From assembly GCA_002279765.1 (NCBI GenBank), contig NCCR01000155.1, positions 2,273 through 36,817 on the forward strand: a stretch of DNA of 34,545 bases, read 5' to 3'. The position numbers and the translations under genes were made by a program. The stretch is from Verrucomicrobia bacterium 12-59-8. Lineage in GTDB: Bacteria > Verrucomicrobiota > Verrucomicrobiae > Verrucomicrobiales > Verrucomicrobiaceae. The notes beneath the pieces were generated by a model. It saw nothing but the letters and a program-made list of their open reading frames with translations, was not told the origin of the DNA and searched no databases. Positions 1-9,233 of this stretch are shown piece by piece; position 1 is the stretch's first letter, and each line of letters opens with the position of its first letter.

Positions 1-858
1 CACTTCGTTGCCAAAGTCGGCGAAGGCAATGTCTCCCAGGTCCCGGTCGAAATCGTCGAAAAAGCGAAGAACACGCTGCGCCACCTCGAAGTGGGTGCAT
101 TGATTGTGGTGGGTGGAGACGGCAGCCTCACCACCGGCCTGCAGTTGTACCAAATGGGCGTTCCCGTGATCGGTGTGCCCAAGACGATCGACAACGACAT
201 TCAGGCCACCGCCACATCTTTCGGTTTTGATTCAGCCGTGGCCACGGTCGTTGATGCCCTGGACCGCCTGCATACCACGGCGGAAAGCCACAAGCGCGTC
301 ATCGTGCTGGAAGTCATGGGACGCCATGCGGGCTGGATCGCCCTCTATGGCGGCATGGCTGGCGGCGCAGACGTGATCCTGCTGCCTGAAATTCCTTTCA
401 ACCTCGAGCATGTGGCCAAGGCCATTCGCAAACGCGATGCCGCCGGACGCCACAGCACTCTGGTCGTCGTGGCTGAAGGCGCGCGCATCGAATCGGGTGA
501 GCTACTCACCAAAGAACGTGTCGGAACCAAGGGAGAGGACCGCCTCGGCGGCATCGGCGACTACGTGGCCAAACAAATCGAAAAGGACACCGGCAAGGAA
601 ACCCGTGCCTGCACACTCGGCCACCTGCAGCGCGGTGGTGCCCCCACAGCGCTCGACCGCATTTTGGGTGTTCGCTTCGGTGCCAAGGCCGTCGAACTCA
701 TTTCACAGGGCAGCTTTGGCCGCATGGTCAGCTACCAGCAGTATCAAGTGGGCGATGTGCCCATTGAGGAAGCGGTGCATCAGCTCCGCCTGGTGAGCAA
801 AGACAGCGAAATCGTCAGAGCATCCCGTGCCATTGGCATCTCGTTTGGAGATGAGTAA
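1..858 (+). CDS. pfkA: 6-phosphofructokinase, 3' part (5' end outside window)
   Basis: Phosphorylates fructose-6-phosphate to fructose-1,6-bisphosphate in cytosolic glycolysis. The frame is open from base 1, so the gene begins upstream; about 285 codons are visible. Seen: the nucleotide-binding GGDGS motif, PKTIDND (the catalytic TIDND loop), VMGRHAGW (fructose-6-phosphate contact) and LGHLQRGG. The family knowledge is that Gly in GGDGS favours ATP, whereas GGDDS marks pyrophosphate enzymes, and Lys before TIDND is typical of pyrophosphate or mixed group III enzymes. This protein combines the ATP-type Gly with the Lys, so the phosphoryl donor cannot be fixed from sequence alone. It ends at a TAA convergent with thioredoxin and is followed by two hairpins. 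The family call is very secure; the symbol is by family. Confidence 0.93.
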   Translation, partial: HFVAKVGEGNVSQVPVEIVEKAKNTLRHLEVGALIVVGGDGSLTTGLQLYQMGVPVIGVPKTIDNDIQATATSFGFDSAVATVVDALDRLHTTAESHKRVIVLEVMGRHAGWIALYGGMAGGADVILLPEIPFNLEHVAKAIRKRDAAGRHSTLVVVAEGARIESGELLTKERVGTKGEDRLGGIGDYVAKQIEKDTGKETRACTLGHLQRGGAPTALDRILGVRFGAKAVELISQGSFGRMVSYQQYQVGDVPIEEAVHQLRLVSKDSEIVRASRAIGISFGDE

Positions 859-875
859 CGGCACAGGACCGAAGA

Positions 876-916
876 CCTGAGGCAGGGCACCTCAGGCAAG
901 CGCCGCAAGGCGCTTG
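876..916. terminator. Tandem hairpins at the pfkA/trxA convergent junction
   Basis: Two perfect inverted repeats lie back to back. CCTGAGG (876-882) pairs with CCTCAGG (890-896), and CAAGCGCC (897-904) pairs with GGCGCTTG (909-916) around a GCAA tetraloop. The second lies inside the last codons of trxA. No T-tract follows on the + strand, so factor-independent termination is uncertain. The position between convergent genes suggests 3'-end formation for pfkA mRNA. Confidence 0.4.
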
Positions 917-1221
917 GTCAATGCGTCTTTGGATTGCACACCGACGACAGTTTCCACAGCCTTGCCGTCCTTGAAGAAGATCAGCATCGGAATGGAGCGC
1001 ACGTTGAACTGGGTGGCCAGCTTCGGCGACTCATCCACATTCACTTTGCCAACCTTCGCCTTCCCTTCCTGTTCCTTGGCCAGATCGTCAAGGATCGGTC
1101 CCAGCATGCGACATGGCCCGCACCATTCAGCCCAGAAATCCACGATCACCGGCACGGTGGAAGAGGAGATTTCAGATTCAAAATTTGCGTCGGTGAGGGT
1201 AAGAACTGCTTCGCTGGCCAT
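892..1221 (-). CDS. trxA: Thioredoxin
   Basis: Small cytosolic disulfide reductase of 109 residues, the usual length. The redox motif WCGPC is at residues 33-37, preceded by the standard VDFWAEW strand, and the cis-proline loop reads RSIPM. The start is taken at the ATG giving MASEAV; the frame remains open 22 codons further upstream, but that extension resembles no thioredoxin. No clear Shine-Dalgarno sequence precedes it. It is convergent with pfkA and divergent from the CHAD gene, so it is probably transcribed alone. Very secure. Confidence 0.95.
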   Translation of the reverse strand: MASEAVLTLTDANFESEISSSTVPVIVDFWAEWCGPCRMLGPILDDLAKEQEGKAKVGKVNVDESPKLATQFNVRSIPMLIFFKDGKAVETVVGVQSKDALTKRLAALA

Positions 1222-1481
1222 GATAGGGATGATATGGGTTAGAAAAAGACTACGGATGCACGCTGGCATCGGAGGCACGCGAATCAACGAAAGTTTTCAG
1301 CAACTCCGCCTTGGGAGGCCGAAAAACTGGCAAATCGAATGTGACGGCAATCCCAGTTGATCGATTGACTGGAGTCAATCAGACAATTCACAGGTGTGGC
1401 GTACTTGTTGCCATTATTTGCAGACGAATGTGAAAAACTCTTTCTTGCCGTCCGGCACGATCCCCGGCTGAATACTTGCTC
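1222..1481. promoter_or_regulatory. Divergent intergenic region with a perfect palindrome
   Basis: This 260-base gap must hold the promoters of trxA (leftward) and the CHAD gene (rightward). The clearest element is GATTGACT-GG-AGTCAATC at 1363-1380, an 8+2+8 inverted repeat of operator-like size. No convincing -35/-10 pair was identified. The regulatory role is inference. Confidence 0.3.
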
Positions 1482-2300
1482 ATGAAACAAAGCCGTAACT
1501 CCACGGGACTGCCGGGCCGGAAGTTAAAGCGTTTGTTGCATCAGCTGTGCGAACGTGCGCAGGATGATGTGCGGAGAATTTCCACCCATGAGGAGACCGC
1601 CACACACCAGCTGCGGTTGCGGGTGAAGAAGATGCTGGCTCTGCTCCGTCTGGCTCGTGCAGGCATCGAGAAACACACGCTGCAGGCCATGCGCCAGCAT
1701 CTGCGCAGCGTTAAAAACGCCTGTGCAGGCAATCGTGATCACGTGGTGCAGAGCAGGCTCATCGACAAACTGACACGTCGTTTTCATCTCGCTCCGAAAC
1801 ATCGTCCGCAGCTCATGGGCTTGCCGCACCAGGCCCCACCGGCCTCGTATCTGCATCATCAGCTCTATGCCATGGGACAGCTCATCGACAGCACCTGCAT
1901 TGAGACGCTGTCCGAAGAGCAGATTCTGGCGGAACATGCCCGTTGCTATCGCAAAGGCCGCCAGTTGATGAAACTAGGGTTTGAAACCAAGGATAAACGG
2001 ACGCTGCACCGCTGGCGGCATCGCGTGAAGGATCTCTACTTTCAAACCCTGGCGCTGCCGCAACTGCGGGGCTCCGAACGGCGCATCAAACGCGCCAGGC
2101 GCCTCGGCCACCTCCTGGGACGCGATCAGGATCTTGCCAACCTGGCAGGCGAGCCCGCCTTTGCGATGCGGCGCAGTCCTTGGGTTCATGTGCTCAATGA
2201 GCACCGCGACCACCTCCGTGAACGCTACCTTTCCCTGGGACATAAGCTGTATGAGCCTCCCAGCGCACGCTTCAGCGGCAAAATCATGGGCTGCGTCTGA
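1482..2300 (+). CDS. CHAD domain protein
   Basis: Encodes 272 residues, all-helical and rich in Arg, His and Lys. It matches the CHAD family (conserved histidine alpha-helical domain): an early HQLRLRVKKMLALLRL helix, a second-half LHRWRHRVKDLYFQ helix with paired basic residues, and LGRDQDLANL near the end of the fold. CHAD proteins bind polyanions, and many associate with polyphosphate granules or sit beside CYTH triphosphatases. No CYTH gene is visible here, so a polyphosphate role is only inferred. No signal peptide or membrane segment. ATG 1482 is chosen over a TTG two codons upstream. The gene converges on the sigma-factor partner gene, with a GC palindrome between them. Confidence 0.82.
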   Translation: MKQSRNSTGLPGRKLKRLLHQLCERAQDDVRRISTHEETATHQLRLRVKKMLALLRLARAGIEKHTLQAMRQHLRSVKNACAGNRDHVVQSRLIDKLTRRFHLAPKHRPQLMGLPHQAPPASYLHHQLYAMGQLIDSTCIETLSEEQILAEHARCYRKGRQLMKLGFETKDKRTLHRWRHRVKDLYFQTLALPQLRGSERRIKRARRLGHLLGRDQDLANLAGEPAFAMRRSPWVHVLNEHRDHLRERYLSLGHKLYEPPSARFSGKIMGCV

Positions 2301-2301
2301 C

Positions 2302-2315
2302 TGCCGCGCGCGGCA
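2302..2315. terminator. Perfect GC palindrome between convergent genes
   Basis: TGCCGCGCGCGGCA fills most of the 17-base gap between the CHAD stop codon and the stop codon of the sigma-factor partner. It can fold as a hairpin on either strand. There is no U-tract. A bidirectional terminator is inferred from symmetry and position only. Confidence 0.35.
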
Positions 2316-2317
2316 CG

Positions 2318-3742
2318 TTACAATCCCGTGGCATGCTGGGCATCCTGCACGAGACGGATGAAGCGGGCACGCTCTCCGCCACTGTCTGCGCCCCGTGACT
2401 GCCTGGCGAGATTGAGCACCAAATCATGATTCAGACCGCCGAGATGGTCCGCGCCACGCAGCAGCAGGCCAAAGCCCACCACGGAGGTCTCAAAGACAAA
2501 CTCCTCACGTGCATTTTGCAGCGAATACCCGCGGTCAATGATCTGCAGCTTGCTGCTGTCAAAGGGGCCCACAGCCTGCGAGGTGAAGTGGGCGTTTGGC
2601 AGCATGACGGTGGCGATCTGCCGGCCGCTATCGCGAGGGATCTCACTGCTCCCATTGGGCTGGAATTCATACCACAGCACATGCGTGCCTGCACTGCGCA
2701 GCTCGGCGGCCGCCAGATGCCGCTCACACAGCATGCGGTACTGCTTCACATTTGCCTGATCAAAAGTGACCTGCAGCGAAAAGCTGGCATCCGCAGCGAG
2801 CACCGCAGCCTGGTCGGCGGGCAGTTGAATGACGATGCGCAGCAGGCGATTGGCCGTATTCCATGGGCAGGTGGCCACTTCGGCTTTCCAGGAGTGGATG
2901 TACAAATCCGCTCCCCGTTCCGGTTGGGCCACCTCCGGTTTGTCATGTTTCGTCTGGGGTGAGGCAAACACCTGCCCCTTGGGTTTGGGCGGCAGTGGTT
3001 TGATCTGCCCAGGATGAAGGCTGAACTGATCTACAGCCTGCTTCGTCGTGCTGACAAAAGTGCCGCGGCCCCCAGGAATGGTAAATCCCAGACCTGAAGC
3101 CGCCACCGCCGGAGCAGATGGCCGTTCATTGACCAGTACTGTCTTGGTGGCAATCTGCACTTGCTTCACAGCGGGAGCAGGCGCAGCAACGGGCGCAGGC
3201 GTGACTTCCACCACCGCTTTTTCCACCGCAGGCACGGACACGACCGACGGCAGGGGGACAGGCGCGGCAGCCAACGTGGCATGTTCAGCCACAGGCTCAG
3301 GTTTGGCATTGGTTTTCGCCGAAAGTTCAGCCTTGGATGCTGCGGCAGCCATCTGCACTGCAGATTGCATCTCCGGAGCGTAGGACCATCCGGCCAGAAA
3401 TGCCGCGCCAGTCAGCGTGATAACAGCGGCGAGCTTGACCAGCGTGCCCATGACCGGCCAGAAAGTCTGCGGCTGACGCTTTACAGGCTGGCGTGGCATC
3501 ATCGGCTGAATGCGCCGCGGCAGATTGGACGGATGCAGCACGGCATGACGCTGCTCGTGGGTGAGGCGTGACAGCGGAATCGGCGCGCCGTGGCGCAATG
3601 CATCCGTCACGGCTTCGATCTGCTCGAGTTCGTGAGCGGCGGCAGGCGTGGTGGCCAGCACGTCATGCAAAGCCCGCGCCTCTTCGGCGCTCAGCTCTCC
3701 GAGCGCATAAGCGGTGAAATGAGGATTGTCCTGGGGGGTCAT
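2318..3742 (-). CDS. Membrane-anchored anti-sigma-like protein with YfbK-type flanks, no vWA domain
   Basis: Encodes 474 residues. Residues 1-60 (YALGELSAEEARALHDVLAT) resemble the cytoplasmic part of verrucomicrobial anti-sigma proteins but lack a Cys/His zinc motif. One membrane helix lies at about 98-118, followed by an Ala/Pro/Val-rich linker at about 135-215. Residues 287-303 (AEVATCPWN, then RLLRI) resemble the N-terminal region of YfbK-family vWA proteins. Residues 324-474 resemble the family's C-terminal domain: VTFDQANVKQYR, then VVGFGLLLRG and ARFIRLVQDA. The vWA domain of roughly 180 residues that normally joins these two parts is absent, without a frameshift. Its ATG overlaps the sigma-factor stop (ATGA), so it is translationally coupled. 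Inferred role: sequestering the sigma factor at the membrane. Domain calls are from memory of the family. Confidence 0.65.
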   Translation of the reverse strand: MTPQDNPHFTAYALGELSAEEARALHDVLATTPAAAHELEQIEAVTDALRHGAPIPLSRLTHEQRHAVLHPSNLPRRIQPMMPRQPVKRQPQTFWPVMGTLVKLAAVITLTGAAFLAGWSYAPEMQSAVQMAAAASKAELSAKTNAKPEPVAEHATLAAAPVPLPSVVSVPAVEKAVVEVTPAPVAAPAPAVKQVQIATKTVLVNERPSAPAVAASGLGFTIPGGRGTFVSTTKQAVDQFSLHPGQIKPLPPKPKGQVFASPQTKHDKPEVAQPERGADLYIHSWKAEVATCPWNTANRLLRIVIQLPADQAAVLAADASFSLQVTFDQANVKQYRMLCERHLAAAELRSAGTHVLWYEFQPNGSSEIPRDSGRQIATVMLPNAHFTSQAVGPFDSSKLQIIDRGYSLQNAREEFVFETSVVGFGLLLRGADHLGGLNHDLVLNLARQSRGADSGGERARFIRLVQDAQHATGL

Positions 3743-4302
3743 GAATGGGTGGGGGTGTATTCTTCGCTCATGTCGGTGCTCATCAGATCGCGCAGCTTCC
3801 TGATCGCGTGATGCATGATGAAGCCGACATTGCCGACGCTGAGTCCGGTGATTCCGGCGATTTCCTGATAGGAGCAGTCGTGCAAAAATTTGAGCCGTAC
3901 GACTTCGCGCTGGTTGGGCCGCAGGCGGTCCACACAGTTCCAGATGTGCTCGTAAAGCTCATGCATGCCCGCACTTTGCGCAGGGTCGGGCTCTTGATCC
4001 GTGGCGGCTGCGATGACCTCCTCATTGCCAAGGTCCAGACGCTGCTCTTTGCGCAGGATGTCGAAGGCACGGTTGCGGCAGACGGTGAACAGCCAGGATT
4101 TAAGATTCTCACGAACGCGTTCCGGCTCGGTGAGGTAGAGCCGCAGCAGGGCATCCTGCACGACATCACGCGCACGCTCGATGTCTCCACCGAGAATACC
4201 GGCTGTGTATGCGATAAGTGTGCTTTCATGCTGGTCCAATGCCCGCCTGACCAGCACGGCGGCTTCATCCTGTACGTGTGGGTCGGGCATGCGAGAGTTC
4301 AT
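3739..4302 (-). CDS. ECF-type RNA polymerase sigma factor
   Basis: Encodes 187 residues from the chosen ATG (an alternative Met lies four codons later). Region 2 is visible as GDIERARDVVQDALLRLY followed by LKSWLFTVCRNRAFDILRK. Region 4 is visible as LRPNQREVVRLKFLHDCSYQEIAGITGLSVGNV, a helix-turn-helix that would contact the -35 element. The acidic linker between them is typical of ECF factors. It directs core polymerase to a small regulon, usually under control of the adjacent membrane protein, with which it overlaps by four bases. The open frame continues 29 codons upstream, but that part shows no sigma homology. A small membrane-protein gene diverges from it. Confidence 0.9.
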   Translation of the reverse strand: MNSRMPDPHVQDEAAVLVRRALDQHESTLIAYTAGILGGDIERARDVVQDALLRLYLTEPERVRENLKSWLFTVCRNRAFDILRKEQRLDLGNEEVIAAATDQEPDPAQSAGMHELYEHIWNCVDRLRPNQREVVRLKFLHDCSYQEIAGITGLSVGNVGFIMHHAIRKLRDLMSTDMSEEYTPTHS

Positions 4303-4412
4303 GGCTGGAACGGGCAGACACAGGCAAAAATTAGGCCGCACAGGAAGTTGCCGCCAATTTCCGCCTTGGAAACCGCAATCTTGGGGCAAGTCCCGGCGTT
4401 CAGAATGGTATT
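4303..4412. promoter_or_regulatory. Divergent promoter region, sigma factor / small membrane protein
   Basis: A 110-base gap between two diverging starts. It must carry at least the sigma-factor promoter and possibly an autoregulated ECF promoter for both sides. No -35/-10 pair could be picked out with confidence. Confidence 0.3.
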
Positions 4413-4694
4413 GTGAGTGATTCCTCTACTTCCGGCACCTCGTTTGTTTTGATCCTGCTGGCCTTGGGTGGCGGCGTCTGGCTGGTAAAGCATGCGCTCA
4501 CGGACTCACCCAAGCCCGCGCCGGCAGCACCGGAGGAAGAAGTTTCCTCCACCTCCAGCCGGGCAGTGGATTTTTCCAAGACCAGCGGCGAGGCCCTGAA
4601 CAGCTCAATGAACGACCAGCTCAAATCCGTTCAGGACATGGTGGGCGGCACCTTCGACGGCAAGACCTATGTTCCGCCACAGGGCAAAAAATAG
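4413..4694 (+). CDS. Small single-pass membrane protein of unknown function
   Basis: Encodes 93 residues from a GTG start. A short polar N-terminus is followed by one hydrophobic helix at about residues 10-25 (FVLILLALGGGVWLV), then a Pro/Ala/Glu/Ser-rich stretch, and a C-terminal region containing VQDMVGGTFDGKTYVPP. There is no lipobox or cleavage motif, so it is probably an N-terminal anchor with an exported or cytosolic tail. Not recognised as any named family. It diverges from the ECF sigma gene and converges on the efflux operon 7 bases away. Its composition is like real coding sequence, but the start and function are uncertain. Confidence 0.55.
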   Translation: MSDSSTSGTSFVLILLALGGGVWLVKHALTDSPKPAPAAPEEEVSSTSSRAVDFSKTSGEALNSSMNDQLKSVQDMVGGTFDGKTYVPPQGKK

Positions 4695-4701
4695 ATAGCG
4701 C

Positions 4702-6108
4702 TCACCACCCGCCCCCCAGCGCTTTGACCAGCGCTACAGTGGCGTTTAGACGGCGCGAGCGGAGATCAATGGCGCTACGCTCGGCATTCAAGGCGGAGGC
4801 CTGGGCGGTGGCCACATTGATGTAGCTCAAAGTGCCTGCCTCGTACTGGTTGCTGGTGATGCGCTCGCTCTCCCGTGCCGCTCGCACAGCCTCGTCCTGG
4901 GCCTGCGATTCGGCGGCCAGAATGCGCAGGGTGGAGAGCGCATCTTCAGACTCCTGCATGGCGGTCAGCACGGACTGGCGGTAGTCTGCCACGGCTTGCC
5001 TCCAGGTGGCGTCCGCCTGTGCCTTGGCAGCGATGCGCTGTCCGCTGTCGAGCAAGTTCAGCGTGGCATCCGGCCCGAACGACCAGAAATTATTGCCCTG
5101 CGCAAACAAGTGTGCCAGCGCGCGCCAGCCACTGGAGGCCCCCAGACTGATGGTTGGAAAAAAGGCGGCAATGGCGGCACCGATGCGCTCATTGGCAGCC
5201 GCCACACGCCGCTCACCAGCGGCGATATCCGGACGCCGCTGCAGCAGCGTGGAGGGCGCGCTGGCGGGCACCGCAGGAATGTGCGAGGTGAGAGTGGCTG
5301 GCTTTAAGCCAAAATCAGCGGGAGCACGACCGGTCAGCACGGCGAGTGCGTGCTCCATCGTCGCACGGATCACGCCGGTTTCGATCAGGGCCGCGCGAGA
5401 AGTCGCGAGCTGCGTCGCTGCGAGGGCGACATCCGCTTCGGAGGCCACCCCCTGGGCTTTGCGGTTTTGCGTGAGTTGCAGCGACTTGGCGTAGCTGGCC
5501 ACCTGGCGCTCCAGCAACTGCCTTTGGGCATCTGCAGCACGCAGGGAGAAGTAGCTCTGCGCCGCCTGCGCCTGCAGAGTGAGGCGGGTGGATTCCACAT
5601 CTGCCTTCACCGCCTCCGAGTCCGCCTTGGTGGCGCGCGCGGTATGCCGCAGTCGGCCCCAGACATCGATCTCCCAGTTGGCTGTGCCGCCCACGGATTG
5701 AATTTTCTTCACGCCTGATCCCGAACCACGCGCGTTGAGGGAGTTGGCATTGTTGGCACCACCGAAAGCGCCACTCATGTTGACGGTATAGTCGGCGCTG
5801 GTGGACGCGGTCGGCAGAAAGGCAAGCTTGGCAGCCGTGAGCAAAGCCGAGGTCTGCTGCGCCTTCGCGACGGCGGACTGCAGCGATTGGTTTGAAACTT
5901 CCAGGCTTTGCATGATGGCATCCAGATCTCTGTCATGAAAAATGGCCCACCAGTTGCCACGTGGCAGATGATCGGCGGGCTGCGCCACTTTCCAGCCGCC
6001 GCTCTCCTTGAAGTTCGCCGGCAGATTCATCACCGGTGCCTGCTTCTTCGGAGAGAAACTGCAGCCTGCGGCGGCAAGCATGAGCATGCTGAATAATAGA
6101 CGGTTCAT
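4702..6108 (-). CDS. Outer-membrane efflux lipoprotein, NodT/OprM family
   Basis: Encodes 468 residues. A lipoprotein signal ends in the lipobox LAAAGC, with Cys16 as the lipidated residue. Family motifs include NWWAIFHDRDLDAIM near the N-terminus, ANWEIDVWGRLR in the first repeat, and RRPDIAAGERRVAAANERIGAAIAAFFP opening the second repeat. Members form trimeric TolC-like channels through the outer membrane. Its ATG overlaps the stop of the upstream RND pump by four bases (ATGA), so it is the last gene of the efflux operon and the probable exit duct for the pump. The operon layout parallels MuxABC-OpmB of Pseudomonas. Confidence 0.93.
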   Translation of the reverse strand: MNRLLFSMLMLAAAGCSFSPKKQAPVMNLPANFKESGGWKVAQPADHLPRGNWWAIFHDRDLDAIMQSLEVSNQSLQSAVAKAQQTSALLTAAKLAFLPTASTSADYTVNMSGAFGGANNANSLNARGSGSGVKKIQSVGGTANWEIDVWGRLRHTARATKADSEAVKADVESTRLTLQAQAAQSYFSLRAADAQRQLLERQVASYAKSLQLTQNRKAQGVASEADVALAATQLATSRAALIETGVIRATMEHALAVLTGRAPADFGLKPATLTSHIPAVPASAPSTLLQRRPDIAAGERRVAAANERIGAAIAAFFPTISLGASSGWRALAHLFAQGNNFWSFGPDATLNLLDSGQRIAAKAQADATWRQAVADYRQSVLTAMQESEDALSTLRILAAESQAQDEAVRAARESERITSNQYEAGTLSYINVATAQASALNAERSAIDLRSRRLNATVALVKALGGGW

Positions 6109-9100
6109 AGGGTGGCGGGAGCAGAAGCAGAAAGCATGGCAGGTGCCGCGTGGTGTTTCTTCAGGAAACGCAGGCGCAGGCCGTCAAGGAAGAGATACAC
6201 CACCGGCGTGGTATAGAGCGTGAGCATCTGGCTGACGATCAAACCGCCGACAACGGCCACGCCCAGCGGTCGGCGCAGCTCAGAGCCAACCCCGGTGCCG
6301 AGCGCCAGAGGCAATGCGCCAAGCATTGCAGCGCAGGTGGTCATCAAAATGGGGCGCAGGCGCAACTGACAGGCTTCAAAGATGGCCTGGAACGAATCGA
6401 GCCCCCTCTCACGCTCGGTTTGCAGCGCGAAGTCGATCATCATGATGGCATTCTTTTTCACGATCCCGATGAGCAGGAAGATGCCGATCATCGCCATCAC
6501 CGTGAAGTCCATGCCGCAAACGTACAGGGCCAGCATGGCCCCCGCACCTGCGGAAGGCAGCGTCGAGAGGATCGTCAGCGGATGCAGGAAGCTCTCATAG
6601 AGAATGCCCAGCACGAGGTAGATGACCAGCAGCGCCGTGAGAATGAGGATCGGCTGGCTGTCGAGCGAAGCCTGGAACGCACCCGCCGTGCCGGCAAAGA
6701 CACGCTGCACATCTTCGGGAATGTGCAGCTTGTTCACCGCATTCGTGATGGCCTCAGTGGCATCGGCAAACGCCACGCCAGGCGGGATGTTGAACGCAAA
6801 GGTCAGCGCTGCGAACTGTCCCTGATGGCTGATGGACAGCGCCGCAGGCGCGAACTCCCACCGCGCCAGCTGGTTCAATGGCACCAGCTTGCCAGAGCCG
6901 GCACGCACCATCACTTGTTCAAAAGCGCCGGGATCATCGTTTTGCGAAGCCTCCAAAATCACGCGGTATTGATTCAACGGAGCATAGATCGTGGAAACCA
7001 TGCGCTGGCCAAATGAGCTGTTCAGCGCACTGTCAACCGCCTGCATGTTCACGCCGAGACGGGCGCAGGCGTCACGATCCACGACCAGCCGGGTGACCGT
7101 GCCCTTGTCCTCGAAGTCACTGTTCACGTCCGTGACCTCCTTGAGTCCGAGCAATGCCAGCCGCACGCGCGGCTCCCATTTGCGCAATGTCTCCACATCA
7201 CCGGCCTGCAGCGTGTACTGATACAAGGCACGGCTGGAGCGCCCGCCAATGCGCAGATCCTGCGCAGGCATCAGCAGCAGCGTGGCCCCCGCAATCTTTG
7301 ACAGCTTGCCGCGAAAACGTGCCAGCACCACATCGAGTGAATCACGCTCGCCCATCGGTTTGAGCGAAACGAAGACCCTGCCGCTGTTCTTCGGCCCGCC
7401 CATGCGTGAGTCAGAGCCGCAGCTTGCGTTGACTTTGGCAACTGCAGGATCGGCCTGCACAATCCGTGCGATCTCGGTGAGCTTGTCACGCATGGCCTGG
7501 AAGGATATGTTTTGATCCGCGCTGATGTTGCCAATAAGCAAGCCTGCGTCCTGCTGTGGGAAAAAGCCCTTGGGTATCGTCACATACAGCCACCCGGTCA
7601 GGCCCATGATGCCAATCAGCACCGACAATGTGGCCCAGTGATGCCGCAGCGCAATGGCAAGCGTGTCGGCATAGAACGACTGAATCCAATGAAACATGTC
7701 GTCAGACAGCCGTGCAAAAAAACCAGGCTTGTGACCTTGCTTTTCGGTGCTCAGCAGACGTGCGCACATCATCGGCGTGGTCGTGAGGGAAACCACCAGA
7801 GAAACGGCAATAGCCACCGACAGCACAACGGCAAACTCCCGGAACAACAGCCCCATGAGCCCGCCCATGAGCCCGCCCATGAGCAGGATGGGAATGAACA
7901 CGGCAATCAGCGAGACGCTCATCGAAATGACTGTGAAGGTCACCTCACGCGTCCCCCGGCGTGCCGCCTCCATCACCGGCACACCGTTCTCGACATGCCG
8001 GGTGATGTTTTCCAGTACAACGACCGCGTCATCAACGACAAAGCCCGTGCTGATCGTGAGCGCCATCAGCGAGAGATTGTCCAGGCTGTAGCCGCAGAGA
8101 TACATGACCCCAAAAGTGCCGAGGAGTGAAACCGGCACCGCCACGCCCGGAATCAACGTGGCCCGCACCCGGCGCAAAAAGGCAAACACCACCAGGACGA
8201 CGAGCAGGGTGGCGATCAGCAGCGAGTACTGCACGTCATCAATCGAGGCACGAATCGTGACCGTCCGCTCCATGGTGATGTCCAGATCCATCGCAGCAGG
8301 AACCATCTGGCGCAGCTTCGGCACCAGCGCCTTGATCTTGTCCACCACTTCAATGATGTTGGCACCGGCCTGCCTGAAGACGATAAACGAGACGGCAACC
8401 TTGCCGTTGGTACTGCCATAGTTGTAGGCATCCTGCACGGCGTCCGTCACCTCACCGAGATCCGCCAGCCGTACTGCGGCACCGTTGCGATAGCTCACGA
8501 TGACATCCTTGTACTCATCCGCCTTGGAGAGCTGATCGCTGGCCAGCACCTGCCAGCGCCGGTGCATATCCTCCACCACGCCCTTAGGCCGGTTGACGTT
8601 GGCAGCGGTAATGGCGGCGCGCACCTCTTCCATGGTGAGGTTGGCGCGCGTCAGCGCAGGCATGTTCATGCTGACACGCACGGCGGGCAGCGAACTGCCG
8701 CCGATGCTGACATTGCCCACGCCTTCGATCTGTGAAATCTTCTGCGCGATCACCGTCGAGGCGACATCATACATCTGCCCCGGTGTGGCGACGTCCGAGG
8801 TCATCGCCATGATCATGATGGGCGAGTCCGCCATGTTGGACTTTCGATAGGTCGGATTGCCCGGCATGCCGGTGGGCAGCAGGCTGCGCGCCGCATTGAT
8901 GGCGGCCTCCACGTCCCGCGCGGCGCTGTCCACATCACGGCTCATGTCAAACTGCAGGCTGATACTCGTGGTGCCCAGAGAGGACGATGAGGTCATCTCC
9001 GTGATGCCTGCAATGCGGCCCAGCGTGCGCTCCAGCGGCGTGGCCACTGTGGCGGCCATGGTCTCCGGGCTTGCGCCTGGCAGAGATGCCGAGACCGAGA

Positions 9101-9233
9101 TCGAAGGAAAATCCACCTGTGGCAACGGCGATACCGGCAAGTATGTGTAAGCCAAGACACCCGACAACGCGACCGCCAGCGTGGCGAGCGTGGTCGCCAC
9201 AGGCCGATGGATGAAGGTGTCGGTAAAACTCAT
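6105..9233 (-). CDS. mdtC: RND multidrug efflux permease, MdtC-like
   Basis: Encodes 1042 residues, full length for the HAE1 family of proton-driven inner-membrane exporters. It opens with [19 protein letters not shown] (first membrane helix). The proton-relay Asp pair is in [14 protein letters not shown] (TM4), and the partner Lys is in [14 protein letters not shown] (TM10). The [18 protein letters not shown] segment is intact, in contrast to its neighbour. Its start overlaps the stop of the upstream RND gene by four bases. Two adjacent, different RND genes after one adaptor gene is the MdtABC/MuxABC arrangement, in which B and C subunits form a mixed trimer. In E. coli MdtABC exports bile salts and novobiocin; the substrate here is unknown. 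Confidence 0.92.
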   Translation of the reverse strand: MSFTDTFIHRPVATTLATLAVALSGVLAYTYLPVSPLPQVDFPSISVSASLPGASPETMAATVATPLERTLGRIAGITEMTSSSSLGTTSISLQFDMSRDVDSAARDVEAAINAARSLLPTGMPGNPTYRKSNMADSPIMIMAMTSDVATPGQMYDVASTVIAQKISQIEGVGNVSIGGSSLPAVRVSMNMPALTRANLTMEEVRAAITAANVNRPKGVVEDMHRRWQVLASDQLSKADEYKDVIVSYRNGAAVRLADLGEVTDAVQDAYNYGSTNGKVAVSFIVFRQAGANIIEVVDKIKALVPKLRQMVPAAMDLDITMERTVTIRASIDDVQYSLLIATLLVVLVVFAFLRRVRATLIPGVAVPVSLLGTFGVMYLCGYSLDNLSLMALTISTGFVVDDAVVVLENITRHVENGVPVMEAARRGTREVTFTVISMSVSLIAVFIPILLMGGLMGGLMGLLFREFAVVLSVAIAVSLVVSLTTTPMMCARLLSTEKQGHKPGFFARLSDDMFHWIQSFYADTLAIALRHHWATLSVLIGIMGLTGWLYVTIPKGFFPQQDAGLLIGNISADQNISFQAMRDKLTEIARIVQADPAVAKVNASCGSDSRMGGPKNSGRVFVSLKPMGERDSLDVVLARFRGKLSKIAGATLLLMPAQDLRIGGRSSRALYQYTLQAGDVETLRKWEPRVRLALLGLKEVTDVNSDFEDKGTVTRLVVDRDACARLGVNMQAVDSALNSSFGQRMVSTIYAPLNQYRVILEASQNDDPGAFEQVMVRAGSGKLVPLNQLARWEFAPAALSISHQGQFAALTFAFNIPPGVAFADATEAITNAVNKLHIPEDVQRVFAGTAGAFQASLDSQPILILTALLVIYLVLGILYESFLHPLTILSTLPSAGAGAMLALYVCGMDFTVMAMIGIFLLIGIVKKNAIMMIDFALQTERERGLDSFQAIFEACQLRLRPILMTTCAAMLGALPLALGTGVGSELRRPLGVAVVGGLIVSQMLTLYTTPVVYLFLDGLRLRFLKKHHAAPAMLSASAPATL

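Noticed and set aside
6150..7016. 288-codon + strand frame within mdtC
   Set aside because: His/Gln/Arg-rich composition typical of an antisense frame of a membrane-protein gene.
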